Source: Argentina anserina (lineage: Eukaryota; Streptophyta; Magnoliopsida; Rosales; Rosaceae). From it: a DNA stretch of 64,000 nt. Position numbers and translations under genes: made by a program. Location of the stretch: positions 23,993,555 to 24,057,554 of the forward strand of contig NC_065875.1 of NCBI RefSeq assembly GCF_933775445.1. The letters run 5' to 3'. Positions 48,755 to 64,000 of this stretch are shown here, one piece after another (position 1 is the first letter of the stretch; every line of letters starts with the position of its first letter). The notes below the pieces were generated by a model that worked only from the letters and a program-made list of their open reading frames with translations, searched no databases and was not told the DNA's origin.

Positions 48755-51057
48755 TCAGATAGGGGGAGCCTGGGATATCTCTAGTAATATCCTATGCAAA
48801 GCCTGAGGCCTTGAGAAAAAAGGTGCATGATCAGAGCCTTTTAGTCTATAGAACTGTTCCGGCGGGTTTGATTCCAGCATTTCCTCCTGTAGTGCAACAC
48901 TTATGGCATGATCTTCTTGAGTAACTATGAAAAACCGCCTGACAGATCCGTAATTTTTCTCAGAAAGAATGAGCTTCTCAGTGACTGGTGCAAAAGGGAT
49001 TGGCCTCATCGATACTGATGCTAATGCAACATCCTGGTTTGAAAGGAACAGTACTAAAACTTTTAGACAAAATGAAATTCGAAACCAGAACTTCATCAGA
49101 AAAGTTACTTGTAACTGTTGTAAGTTCTTAAAAACCATGTCACATTACCTTTGCGGGACTTTGATTGAACAATAAGTCTTCGGTAAATTTTTTGCCAAAA
49201 CCAATAGCAGTAGGTGGTTGATTTTTCCCATTTGCATACAAGAATATCTGAGCTTGTCGCATGAGATCATTCGAGCTTGTCTACATTGTTATGAGAAAGA
49301 GAAACCTGGGTGAATACTACATTTAAGGAATGAGTCTTACTATAGTATCGTGTGGAGTGATTGAGTGAAGGACGTAAGTACCTGTTGAGCAAATAGATTA
49401 AGAGTACTCTGCCCACTAGTTAACATTGCTGCAGAGATGAAAATGGCCTTTGCTATTTTAGATGGAAACAACTCCATTACATATGAGATACAGGTACCAC
49501 CAAAATCATGTCCAACCAAGATGACCTGCAATTTACCATTGTAATGAAGCTTAGACTAACAGGTTGTGCAATAACTAGTGTTTACTTAAGGAAGCTATGT
49601 TATTAACTTATTACATCACAAAGAGCAAAGGAAAGAGCACAAACCTTTTTGCCCTCCTCTAGATTCTCAAGGACTTCAGTAAGCGGCTTCACATATTGTG
49701 CAAGACTTGTAATGCTATTTGTATCGAATGAGTTGATTCCGGAACCAGTTAAGTCAACAGCATCAACCTTGAACCCACTTTCTACTAGAAGGGCCATTGT
49801 TTTATACCAGCACCAAGCACCAAAGCCACCTCCATGAACAAGTACGAAATGATTTGTTTCCAGACCTTCAATCTTTACATCCTGTTAAAAAAACTGAACA
49901 GTTAAGCCAAATATTGAAGAAATAGTTCAGACAATGATGGAAACATTTTGCAAAACAATAATTAGAAATTGTATTACTATCGATCCTCATATCCAAAGTT
50001 TAAGGAAGCACTGATATCATCAGTATAAATTGACTAACATCACTGGACTTCAAAACCAACTTATAATTAATTTCACTACAATAAGCTTATAAACTCATGC
50101 CCGTTTAAAACATCACTTTTTAAGGCCATACTGGATGTTAAACAGAAATGACCCCTTGTATAGTGATTAGCCTTTATCTGCTTCTTGTGTGCACAATGTA
50201 GAAGCCAAGTAGAGTAACTTTCTGCCTCTGCTCTTATGACCCTTCACTTTGTGTAATAGATGTTTGCAGCATCCAGTAGAGAACTCTTCAACGCAAGCTT
50301 GCAGCCGACTTCATGCGTTGAGAATTTCTAACCCACAAAAATCCTTGATGCAAAATGTATTCCAACACTAGTGTACTTAACCTAATGGTAGAACCGGCTT
50401 AACACCAGAATTGGTCAATGCCGTTGACAGACATGTCAAATATTCCTAAACACTAATTTCCTTGAATTCTGAACGCTATGAACTAGATCCTACAAACAGA
50501 AACTTAAAACTATCCGCAAGAGAAAATAAAAGACTTGGTAACTTATAACCAGGAAATTTAGATTTCAAAGAGAGCATGCATGATTAACCAGTTTAGTTAT
50601 TTGCCTTGATCAATAATTCAATATGATGAATGAACTACTACACAAAAAATTAGAGAACAAAGAGATGCAGGCAAGTCAAACCTGCTTGTCAACAAGCGCA
50701 AGAGGCTGGAAGAGAGTATCAGAACCCAAGGGCTGCCTGGAGCTGGAGCTTTTTGTAAATGCCTGACTCTTCTTTGGTGCAGGAGCCGACAGAGGTGGAC
50801 CGGTTGAAGGGCTGCGATTCTTTGTTCTTCTGGTGGTTCTGGAACAGCAGAACGGCCTCGATAGCTTGTTGTTGAAGGACCAAATCATCTTCAAGGGTCT
50901 GTTTCTTACTGGGAGAACCCTTTGTTCTTCTAGTACTAGCTGATGAGCCAAAAAAAGGTGAAGAGTAGGGTGACCTCTTGGAGGGCTTCCTTGACAAATT
51001 GGTGTTCAGCTCCTTGGGGTTGTGTGCAGGGGAGAAGCATGCCATCGAGTTCCCCAT
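48755..51057 (-). CDS. Putative plastid methylesterase (MES11-15 group), with a frameshift in exon 1
   Basis: Exons are 50682-51057, 49645-49881, 49382-49525, 49149-49280 and 48755-49033. Exons 2-5 join in phase and encode a complete alpha/beta-hydrolase domain: HFVLVHGGGFGAWCWYKT, the nucleophile elbow VGHDFGG, and GSDHAPFFSRP with the catalytic His. The elbow has Asp where active MES enzymes have Ser, as I recall for several members of the MES11-15 group, so classical esterase activity is doubtful. Exon 1 (start 51057, MGNSMACFSPAH) encodes a Ser- and Arg-rich plastid-type leader but is 376 nt long, one base out of phase. Frame shifts between GSCTKE and SQAFTKSSSSRQ near 50790-50805. Read as is, the protein ends after about 112 residues. 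It is either a recent null allele or a sequence error; the remaining exons look constrained. A 5'-UTR intron probably ends at TTTTTCAG just before 51072. Confidence 0.85.
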
Positions 51058-52076
51058 CCTGGCTTGCAATGTCTGAAAAATGAGAGGGGCTCGAAAAATA
51101 TAATGTCCTCTGCAGACTGCAGGCACAGAACTAATACTATTCTTTGCGTTAGAATAATGCGGCAAATGAACGACTTGGAATGCCAAGCTTATGATGGGAA
51201 ATGTAGACACAGGAAACACACAAAGTTTGACCCAGTTGTTGTTAACAGTGAGAAAAGGACTGGGTAGACTTTGTCTTCTTTCATTGAAGGCTCATGCAGA
51301 CCTACAGGCCACAGAGCCCTTATACAAACAGTAACTAGAATTCTTTATTTAAATGCTTTGACCCAAGATTAACGTGGAAAATGAGGAAGCAAAATTTGGG
51401 AAGCACGGGCGAGTATGTAAATGATTTTAAAGTTGGCAAGGAAATGCACTTCAAAGTTGGCGGAGTATAGTAATGTAGAATTCAATGGTTGCAATACTAA
51501 TGTCAATACTCTATACATCATCCCCCATCCGTTTTCCTTCTGAATAGGTCCTACTTTTCTATGAATATCTTGCCCACTATTGAAACAGCTTTAAGCAATT
51601 ATACAACGAAGCAAATGACGTCGTTTATGGATATATCAGTTTACATATGCCGGTATGATAACGGAAGCTCTTCAAAATTCTGCCGTAGCTCATCAGTAGA
51701 TAACAGATGGACCTCCGAAGAGGCATCGCTGATTCACGATTACAGTTCACATCGAGCAACTCTTCAAATAGTTGAAGGGTTGCTTTCAACACTACAAAAA
51801 TGTTGCTCTCCAAAAGTCAAGACTTGTAAAATCCAGTAATCAGTCTCCTTGTTGCAGGTCATAAATCAGACACTGAAAATAGGGATGTTACAGTAGAGTT
51901 TTGGACCAAGTTGACGAGGTGGGATTTATCTGCAACTGCTGCATGTAACTTGAAATTGAAAAATCTCAAATTATCCAACACCTGTGGGGAATAAGGTATT
52001 ACAACTAGATATTTATATAGAGGTGGATAAGTGAAAGTTAATGATCATCAAACAAGCATACCTCTTGGAACTAGAT
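51058..52076. other. Spacer between methylesterase and DEAH helicase
   Basis: The stretch contains the methylesterase leader and promoter and the helicase 3' UTR. The 93-residue frame at 51561-51839 has no recognisable homology. No repeats were noted. Confidence 0.45.
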
Positions 52077-55000
52077 TCAATTTTGCATGGCATAGAAGTG
52101 AGGTGCAAGCTCATGTAACCATAAATAATCGATTCTAGTTGTGTTGCGGATATACTTATGATTAGTCTCGACTAACTCATTGAATACTAGACACTCTGGT
52201 TTCTCATGGAACAATACGGACGACGGATGGATCCGAACCACCTGACCATTTGCTAAAGCCCTGTAAAAGAGAGTGAATAATAAGCATCAGGACAAACATA
52301 TTAATAATGTAGAACCTTCTGACCTACAACTGGGATATAATGATAACATCCTAACTTGAGGGTGTCCAACTAAATTGGACAAATTTTGAACCTCATGAGC
52401 ACCAAAAGAAATCCAACACATGTCAAAGTAAGCTCAAGACCTGTATGTTCCCTCAGGCTGCTTTAATGCTGCATTGAGGAAGAAAGAGGCAGCAAGACAT
52501 CTTCGAAAAGGAAGCATGTCATCCCCACAAGAAGCCACATGAAGACCCATTTGTTCAACATTTCCTCGGATTTGACTGCAAAAAAAGTTTAAAATTTAGA
52601 GTTTGCAGGAATACCACAAACAAGGATGCAGATCATACTAAAGGGTGGCAACAAGTCTAGCGTGAGACAGGCAGAAACATCTCTATAACTGAGAAAGTAA
52701 ATAGCCAACCTATGTATGTCATGAGCATGCTTCAGGGAGCGACTATTAATGAAATTGTCTTTGCACCATTTCCTGATACTTTTTTCACGTTTTTCTTTAC
52801 TGAGATCCGATCTCTTCTCTGAAAACTCACTAAATGCTCGATATACATTAACCAAAGTGAGGTGGTCCCCATCTGGACTTGCAAAGCATTTCATTGCAGT
52901 TCTGGCCTGGTCAACAAGAAGAAAAACATGTCACTTTTTAACTCAAAAGTAGTAGGATTTGTGAGAAAAAGAGATCAGGCGAGGGACGAAATGTAAGTGT
53001 ACGAGTGCAGTAGTAAAACTACCAAATTATCTCCATTTTACTTTTGATCTATATATGAAAAGGAGCCACATAAGTAACAATCCATAAATAAGTACCTCGT
53101 TTAATTTCTCACGGGGAGCGAAAAATATAGACTCAACTGAGAGCATTGCAACAGTTATCAACATCTCTTCAAGGCAATTGAATTCAGTTTCACTTGCTCG
53201 GATTAGAGCTTTTGAGTAAATAGGGTCTAGTGGAAGGCTTGCCATTTGACGTCCAACTGGATCTGACAGTTTGCACTCATCTGTTAAAGCGCCTAGCACA
53301 TACAATTGCTCCAGTGATTTGACAATCGCCGACCTGATTAAACGTGAAATAGATTCATGTAAAATAAGTTTGACTTAAAAAATAAATAAATAAAAAAGCC
53401 TTACTAAAGGAACTAATTGCTTTACAAAAAAGCATAATAGTACCCAATTCAAAAGGATCATTAAAATCAGACAAAAGGGATCCCAAAATTCACCTTGAAG
53501 GTTTATCTATGAAATCGAAACCAATGACATCATCAACACCCAGAACCTTAAGTTGCAAAATTATACTGGCAATGTCACATCGCTTGATCTCTGGCTTTGT
53601 TGAATCCTCTAGTTTCTCAAATTGATTTTCTGGGTATAGGCGGAAGCACTTCCCAGATCTCTCTCTTCCTGCACGCCCGCTGCCCAAGGAGATTATTATG
53701 AAAAAGAAAAGTTCTCAAGCATCATCTCATACATTTAGAAGTTGAACTAAAGTGAAAAAACAATATAACGTGTACTACATGCATTACAGAATGGACTTCC
53801 TAAGAAACCTAAATAGTTTAAAAACTTAAACTTGATAAATCGATTATCATGATTGAAATTGTTAAATAATAAAGAATAACCAGTAGTGCATACCTCCTCT
53901 GAAGAGCCTGTGCTTTTGAAATCGGAATGACATTCAAACTTGATAACCCTTTATTTGGATCATAGGTACGTGCTTTTACGAACCCAGGATCTATAACATA
54001 CTTGATTCCAGGTATTGTCACAGATGTCTCAGCAATATTCGTTGCCAATATTACCTAAACAATGTAACAATTAGATTTTACCTAAAATGTCATCAACTCT
54101 TAACAATTTGACCATGCTGACTAAAGAAGGCAAAGCAACTTGAACATAGATATAATTTTTTACTATCAGAACCCAGGAATATGATCTAGACCACATTTTA
54201 AGGAGAATAGAGGGGTCAAGTTGAAACAAAACATAGATGGGGTCAGATAACTTTTTTTGGGGTGGCAAGAGCCAACTTGTTATGCGAACAGACCCCATCT
54301 ATCAGAATGCTACCTATTCACACACTAAAAAGGCCTGAATTAATGAATATTTGTTAGCTTACCTTACGAAATCCTTCAGGAGCTGGTGTAAACACTTGCA
54401 TTTGCTGTTCTGACGGAAGAGATGAGAATATAGGAACAGCTAATAGTTTTTGACTGGTTTCAGGTAACTTTTTAAGTCTTTCTTTCACAAGTCTCTGTAC
54501 AGATTCAATTTCTTCTTGGCCAGTTAAAAATACTAGTATATCACCAGGGTCCTCCTCCATATGAATCTAAGAAATGAGACATATATAAATAAATCATAAC
54601 CTTTAGAACACAGCAGTTCAGGTCTAAAACTGACAACTGATTAGCAATAAAATTGAACAACTTAAGAAATGAGCATTGCTTGAAGAGATACCTACAAGGG
54701 CACTGACCTGAAATATGGAAGATAATGACGCATCTAGATAATCTTGTACATTATGATGAGTATAATATATATCGACAGGAAACTGTCGACCTTGGATGTG
54801 AACAGCTCTTGCACCACCGAAGTACTCGGAGAAAACTCGTGCATCCAAACTGGCAGACATGATAATTAACTTCAAGGGATTCCTTCCCTGGCATTTCTTG
54901 AGAAAACTCAACGACTGGGAACCGTTATCTTTATCCAACTGCGTGTCATTACTTATTTTCTTGTTGTTTGTATCTTGGTGGTTGTTGACAACTTTTGCTC

Positions 55001-55946
55001 TAGCATTTTGTACATTTTTAAGCAAGCCAAGTAAGACATCAGTCTGGACAGTTCTCTCATGAGCTTCATCGACAATGACAACTGAATACTTAGATAGATA
55101 TGGATCCAATAGTGCTTCCCTGAAAGTACAATGAACATGACATCAGTGGTAAGACCAGCAAACAAGGGTAGCAAAGATGGTGTATAATCTTACCTAAGTA
55201 GCAATCCATCAGTCATATACTTAATCCTCGTTGAATTAGAGGTCACATCGTCAAATCTAACAGAGTAACCAACCTTTTCACCCAAGGAAACACCACACTC
55301 CTCAGCCACCCGTTTCGCCACAGTCATAGCAGCCACACGCCTCGGTTGAGTCACCCCAATGACTTTGCCATACCCACAAAATCCAGCATTGTACAAAAAC
55401 TGCGGTAATTCTACACACAAACAAGACCGAAACACAATCATCTCGAGAGCCATCACTACATAAAACTATACGATCCTACATATACAAAACACAATGCAGC
55501 ATAAACAAATCTACAAACAAAGAACAATAACCATACGTGTGGTTTTGCCGCTTCCGGTTTCACCAACTATAATCAAAGTATCATGCAATCGAACTTCGTC
55601 GACGAGACACTTCTCAACTAAAAATCATCAAAGCAACAACAACACCATTACTAATCATTCTTCAAAGATGAACGTAAAACAAAGAGTGATAATTCGAGTG
55701 AGGAAATCTCAGGTCATACCAGAAGCGATCGGCAGAGACTTCCTGTGCTGCGTAAGCTTCTGCTTCCTGAAATCAAAACCGCAACAGTTTCAATCCGATC
55801 AAATCAGAAATCAGAAACCTAAATTTGTACAGACTATACGAGCTGAAGTAAGATTACTTGGCGACGGCGGCATCCGGCTTACGATTCTCGTCGGAGAAGC
55901 TGCGTTTGAGGCCGTTGGTGGAATTGCTGAGCCGTCCGTGAGCCAT
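52077..55946 (-). CDS. DEAH10: DEAH-box RNA helicase, DEAH10/RID1 (DHX33-like) type
   Basis: Twelve exons (55858-55946, 55720-55766, 55537-55617, 55194-55410, 54708-55119, 54363-54566, 53894-54054, 53494-53679, 53096-53333, 52710-52906, 52441-52575, 52077-52260) join in phase to give 716 residues. Motifs in order: Walker [10 protein letters not shown] (residues 64-72), motif Ia [12 protein letters not shown] (162-165), SAS motif [22 protein letters not shown], and QRSGRAGR motif VI. Winged-helix, HA2 and OB-type C-terminal regions follow and end at [11 protein letters not shown] species-variable Asn- and Asp-rich insert sits between DEAH and SAS (about 185-215). Family members remodel RNA in pre-mRNA splicing or ribosome biogenesis. 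From memory the Arabidopsis counterpart At1g26370 (RID1) is needed for root and meristem formation and lies next to a methylesterase, MES13 At1g26360, as here. Confidence 0.94.
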
Positions 55947-56351
55947 TGAAGCATAGAGCGACCACTTCTAACACAGCGGCGGCGAGCTAAGAATTCAAAG
56001 ACGGCCGGTTAGGAGCAATAGGGGCTAAACGGGAAGTGTAAGTTGTGGTGGGGCGGGAGAGGGCTAGGGTTGGTTATAACGACGGCTGTTATTTTCCAGC
56101 TTTAAATAGGCAAGATCGCGGATTTACTATTTTGTCCTCACTAATTTTTGGTTTATTTCTTCATAAAAAACTTACTAATGTCAGTAAATTTTAAACTATC
56201 ACTTTTATGATTATGGTCTTCGCCTTCTTGGCAACATATTGGAATCGTGGTAGCAATATATTCACGGTTGATTGTCATTATTAGTTAAAATTCAACGGTT
56301 GAAATTGATGTTAACATATTGAGTATCAAAACTCTAAGCTTGTAAAAAATT
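55947..56351. other. Spacer between helicase and CDC48B
   Basis: Helicase promoter and leader at the left, CDC48B 3' UTR at the right. No other feature was seen. Confidence 0.45.
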
Positions 56352-59547
<3,196 letters not shown>

Positions 59548-59675
59548 CGTTCGGAGCAAAATGAAACAGAGGGCGGTTTGACGGCGCGAAGCGAGGTCTT
59601 TCATAGTAAGCAAGGGAGCATAGTATATAGTACATTTGAGTTGTTTAAACTAATACAAGAACAAAAGAGTATCTG

Positions 59676-59757
59676 GTGGTCGTGCCGGAGTGGTTATCGG
59701 GCATGACTAGAAATCATGTGGGCTTTGCCCGCGCAGGTTCGAATCCTGCCGACCACG
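59676..59757 (+). tRNA. tRNA-Ser (anticodon AGA)
   Basis: An 82-nt class II tRNA. The acceptor stem GTGGTCG pairs with CGACCAC, and a discriminator G follows. The anticodon arm CATGA-CTAGAAA-TCATG has a perfect 5-bp stem with anticodon AGA at 59709-59711. The long variable arm GTGGGCTTTGCCCGC and T-arm GGTTCGAATCC are typical of tRNA-Ser. The T-arm is also the Pol III B-box at 59736-59746. A T6 run at 59758-59763 is a good Pol III terminator, and CAA motifs lie just upstream. There is no intron and no encoded CCA. Confidence 0.97.
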
Positions 59758-60129
59758 TTTTTTGGCATTTTGAGTTTTGAGATTAATTGATGAAAGATGG
59801 ATGCAGTTGAGACAAATCTTCTTCATATGTTTAAATCCATTTTTCAATTTTTTTTCAGTAGATCAGACTAGAAGCTGTCAACGTGAATGAATAATTCCTG
59901 AAACCTGTGATAGAGTAGACATACAATGAATGTTGGTTCTAATTTTCCTTCCAAAACATTCATTTCCAAGATGGACAGTGGCAATGCAGCCATTTATGAC
60001 ACTGATGACGATGACAATGGCAAGTTAGACCCAAGCCTACAAATTAAATCAACAATGCAAGTACAAATGTATACATGTCTTCTAGCTAGCCTTGCATTCA
60101 ATAATCCCACTCTAAGCCAGGTCCAGCTG
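59758..60129. other. Spacer, 3' UTR of the asparagine-synthetase-domain gene
   Basis: A short AT-rich region after the tRNA terminator, likely holding the 3' UTR of the minus-strand gene to its right. Nothing else was seen. Confidence 0.45.
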
Positions 60130-63100
60130 CTAGTGAATCACCACGCTTCCTGCAGATGCCTGATTTGCAGCACGGTTACTTCCGAAATTCTTTCTATTGG
60201 ATTCCCTTGCAATTCTTGTACCAAACTAAACCAGAAAAGCGATTATTCAGTTCAGTGATTGAATCACCTTAACTATCAACGAGAGACTATTGAACTCTGT
60301 TCTAAGTGAATATTAAAAAGTCTTTTGAAAAACCAGCTTTTCTGTCCCGCCTTCATCATACCAGTGACACACACTACAAGCACGTAGGAATTTCACATTA
60401 AACTAATACCTGTATGGCTCGTTTAGGTAGAGTAGCAGCTTCATGTAAACCCAGCAATTTCGCAACCTTTGTAGTACATTACAGAAAAAGAAATGTTAGG
60501 TTATAATACAACAACTGAGATAATGTTAAAAAGCCTAAAAGCACTTTATTTTGTACAAATTAATCAGCAAAAGTGTATCTGTGAAAAGATCATTTTGAGA
60601 CAAGGCTGAGAAATAATATTAGAAGGGGGAAGAGAAAGGTCATCAAAACTATAACCTGATAGATATTGGTGTTCGAAGTAATTAATCGGTGTTTTGCATG
60701 ATCCAAAGCAGTTGATTAGGATTCAATTATGTAGCTCCAACAGCACAATGAAAATAAGCAATTACCTCTCTCAGAATCTTTTTATCTCCTATCCCACTCG
60801 GTTGATCAAGGTTCGCAACCTCCCAGAGAGGAATCCCCAGTAAAGTTTTTATCACATCTTCATCCAAGAAAGGAAACCTTGCCTAGTATAAAAAAAAACA
60901 ACATTATATAAACTACATAACACAAATCCATGGAAATAAATGACATTTTCTCAAAGTCATAGAAATACCTCCTTTCCAGTGTCAGAAATGCATCTGTCAT
61001 CTCTACCAAGGTTTCTTTTCCATATTCTTTGCATATCCAGCTTCATTTCTTCATGCAGCCGCAGCCAACTGGTAACACATCAAACCACCCTAATAAGTAC
61101 CTGAATAAATGCGGGACCATACGTCCATACAAGATTATGATCATTTGCATACCTTCCACTTCTATATTTTGTTCTGTGCCTACCATAGCCAGCACATTGT
61201 TCATCTGCACCAGAGCCAACAAGGACAATCCTTGCCTCGGACTTGTATTTAACACCTAGACGATTCCCCTCAGTATATTTGCTATTTTCCTCATACACCC
61301 ATCCGTCCCCACCAGCTGCCAGCCATAAAGAAATCCCTATATTCAGGTCCTGCAACACTAAATTACCTATAATACCTACTTGAGGCAACGTATTCGGCAC
61401 ATTTTGAATCTCTATGATATCTCACATACAAATTAAGCACATGTAAACTAAATTAGCCTTGGAAACAAATCATGTACCATGTAGGTGTTGGCAGGGTTTA
61501 TGAGTGACAATACACACTTTGTTTCAAAGGCCAATTTTGATAAATCAGCATCAATCTCCACAAGTTTCCACCTGCATTTACAATCCTATTTAGAAACATG
61601 TATCATAAACAGAGAGATGCAGATAATATTAACACATCAAAGAGCACGAGCAAGGAGCAACAAACAAGAATCTGTTGCTTAAAAGTTAAAACCCTTCTAT
61701 AAAGATTAAAATGTGATTATGTTAGGCGCATGCTGAGTGCATAAATCTTGAACAGAAACTCATAAAAGAAGTTTAGCAATGTACTTTCTTAAAGGTGCAA
61801 TTTTTCTTAGTTCCCTTACTCCTGCCATGGCAGAGATTCTATCTGGAACAGACTGACCATCAAAGCTCACATTGAGTAGATCAATCTCATCTGCCAAGAG
61901 AAGTTTAACTAAAAATAAGAATTGAGGATCCATCATGTAATATGTAAAGTGAGTTCCTGCAGGGAAATAAGAATTGAGGATCCGTAATCTAATAAGTAAA
62001 TTAAGTTTCTTAAGGTAATTGTTGACCATCAAGACAGCAGGGCCGCTGACCTAGCTTATGCGGTAACACTTACAGCTTGGATCTAGGCACTCATGCAACA
62101 ATGCCGCAATTATCATAGAATCCAATCCACCAGAAAAAAGAACTGCCACCGGTACAAGATCCTTTTCCATATCATGTGTTCCTGCCTATATATTCCAATT
62201 AAAATAAGTCATAAATCTATTACAAAACCTATAATTACTTGCCAGACACCTCCCATGCTCAAATCAAATAAAATAATATTCCTTTTATGAATATGACTTG
62301 GATGATACAAATGGTTTTATTTTGCACAAATTGAGCAAAGAAGCTTGCGTACCACCAAGAAATACTGAGAAGTCGTAAGAAAATGACCTACACATACTAG
62401 GAATAGGCAAGGAAGACTATAACCAGAGGAAAGTATGATAAGAATTCAGAACCTGAAATATTGTGTGCAGTGAAGATCGGCGCAAAACTGATTCCTTCAA
62501 AGCAGCCAACACAGTTTGTGCCGGTACTGGTATTGAGCTTTGTCCATTGCCTACTCAACAGGACAAAAAGACAATAAAAAACCTCCCAAAAGCAAAACCT
62601 TTCTGAATCAAGTTAAGAATCTCTATATTTTTCTAATTTCAAATATACACTCCCTGGCTCCCTGCACAGATGATACTAACCTGATTTACATGGAAGTGAC
62701 ACTATATCTGAAGTATCTGAGTTCCTATCATGTTGCCCTCTTAAAGTCTCACAATGTGAAATATGCAAATCTTCAGTTTGGGGTTCAACAAATGTTCTCT
62801 CCCATTGTATCAGTTCTTCCAGCATGGCATTAGTCCATTCATGCTTTTTCACTTTACCAACCAAAGTCATGCCATAATCTGGAGCATCTATGGATATGCT
62901 GTATATTCCACACGGGAGCTCTTCCCAAAAACCAACCTTGGTAGTTCCATTTTCAGCTTGAAATTCAAAAATGCATTGACAGTACTCAGCAAACACAGTC
63001 CATTATTCCATACGTTCAAGACTTGTCATTAAATCCAGAAATGCATACCAGAAGAACGCTCATTTGAAGCAACAGGTGATACCGACGACAACAGAAACCG

Positions 63101-63928
63101 AGAGTCCTCCACTGTCGGCCAGTGAACAAGCAGACTCCGGCGACCAAATGCATCTCTCCCAAACCATAATGTTCTTGAACTCTCCTAAACATGAACACCA
63201 TACATAAATCAAACCAACATCCCAAGAAACACAACAAACTCCACTCTCACTAACTGAAACTTACCACACAGAAGTTACCTGCCAATAGATGATAGCCCAA
63301 GGCCCCTTGATCCTAGAAACTACATTCGGCACAGAACCTTCACACCCTCCCAGCAACCTCATTACAACTTCACCATCATTCTCCTCACTCCCAATCTCAA
63401 TCCCCCCAAAGATTTCACCTTTCCATATCAAACACCAACCAAAATCAAAACCCAATACACAGCACCAAACAAACAACCAAAATTCAACTCAAAACAAAAA
63501 AAAATAAAACACACCATTATAAATAAGAACATTCTTAGAGGAATCCACCAATGGCTGAAGTACTGGGTTTACTCCTCTGAGCTGCAAAGTGGCACCAAAG
63601 AAGTGCATACAAGGTGACTCCTCCTCCTCCTCTGCTCCATCAATGTCAGACTTGATTTCGGAGCCTGATGAATGAAGACGAAGCTTCTTGGAGCCTAGGC
63701 TATCCGGGCCCCTCCGTAGCAGAGCGGCGGCGATGTCGGCTGCAGTGAACTGAAGCTGCGGATGGTTGTTTGGTTAAATGGGGCTGAAGCAGTTTGAGTT
63801 AAAAGATGTAATGAAAGTGAGATAAAGAAAGTTACTTGGTCGAAGTTGGTGAGTGGAAGTGTGGTGTCGAGAAGCAGAGACGACAAGTCGAAGCGAATGC
63901 CGGAGATGATCAAAGCGATTCCGCACAT
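60130..63928 (-). CDS. Asparagine synthetase domain-containing protein (ASNSD1-like)
   Basis: Fourteen exons (63836-63928, 63515-63755, 63279-63418, 63049-63184, 62681-62956, 62453-62550, 62074-62185, 61785-61890, 61478-61571, 61153-61349, 60969-61068, 60766-60882, 60410-60466, 60130-60225) join in phase to give 620 residues. The start at 63928 gives [10 protein letters not shown], with Cys2 as the class-II glutaminase nucleophile after Met removal. The N-terminal part is a Gn-AT-II glutaminase domain ([32 protein letters not shown]). The C-terminal part is the asparagine-synthase/ATP-pyrophosphatase domain with PP-loop LFSGGLDS (344-351) and [15 protein letters not shown]. The family is widespread in eukaryotes but its substrate is not established; it differs from true ASN1-3 enzymes. 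From memory the Arabidopsis counterpart is At2g03667, adjacent to CDC48B. An upstream in-frame ATG at 63985 would add 19 residues and displace Cys2, so 63928 is preferred. Confidence 0.92.
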
Positions 63929-64000
63929 CTCTCGTAGACTTGCGATGCGCGCCCGACTGTTCAGGGATTTTAGCTCTGTTTGCAAGTCTTCATATATTGG

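Noticed and set aside
51561..51839. 92-residue frame between the methylesterase and helicase genes
   Set aside because: It lacks homology and splice support. The antisense frame of similar length shows that it is just an open stretch.
61029..61400. Overlapping alternative frames at the asparagine-synthetase-domain gene
   Set aside because: They are read-through of exon 10 into its introns and antisense shadows. The fourteen-exon model is in phase throughout.

Overview
This is a plant nuclear contig. It has many short GT-AG introns, AT-rich introns and spacers, plant-only gene families (SPIRAL1, FLN2, plastid-type methylesterase, GH17), a eukaryotic tRNA with internal promoters, and several degenerate plant transposons. 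Protein similarity and the TRIM type suggest a core eudicot, possibly Rosaceae; that placement is an inference. Exon boundaries below were read by hand from splice sites and checked for phase.

Layout, left to right. 1-1349: 3' part of a cytochrome b5 gene (+). 1828-2731: small RRM protein (+). 3401-6600: plastid fructokinase-like FLN2 (+). 7801-10304: 6-phosphogluconolactonase (-). 10.4-18.5 kb: AT-rich spacer holding one complete 354-bp TRIM. 18575-20497: organellar RimP-like protein (-). 20949-22531: broken GH17 beta-1,3-glucanase (+). 22.5-25.6 kb: decayed duplicate pieces of SIK1 and RimP, an unrecognised coding fragment, and a hAT element. 25727-32265: SIK1, a Hippo/STE20-type kinase (-), 18 exons. 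32.3-43.6 kb: transposon-rich block with three hAT-like elements or fragments, a dead PIF/Harbinger pair, a perfect 122-bp palindrome, minisatellites and (AG)68. 43638-44977: COQ4 (+). 45757-46824: SPIRAL1-like (-). 48755-51057: methylesterase with a frameshift (-). 52077-55946: DEAH-box helicase, DEAH10/RID1 type (-). 56352-59547: CDC48B-like AAA ATPase (-). 59676-59757: tRNA-Ser(AGA) (+). 60130-63928: asparagine synthetase-domain protein (-).

The genes are unrelated housekeeping loci and do not form an operon or pathway. Their order is informative: from memory, neighbours here have neighbouring Arabidopsis counterparts in four separate segments (At1g13690-13700, At1g26340-26370, At1g69200-69240, At2g03667-03690). 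The window therefore looks like one largely unbroken ancestral block that Arabidopsis has duplicated and fractionated.

I found no clearly new biological system. The observations most worth testing are a five-fold repeated [FY]xT-hydrophobic motif in SIK1 (candidate MOB1-docking sites), the perfect palindrome inside a hAT element, the relics of a RimP-SIK1 tandem duplication, and the methylesterase frameshift.
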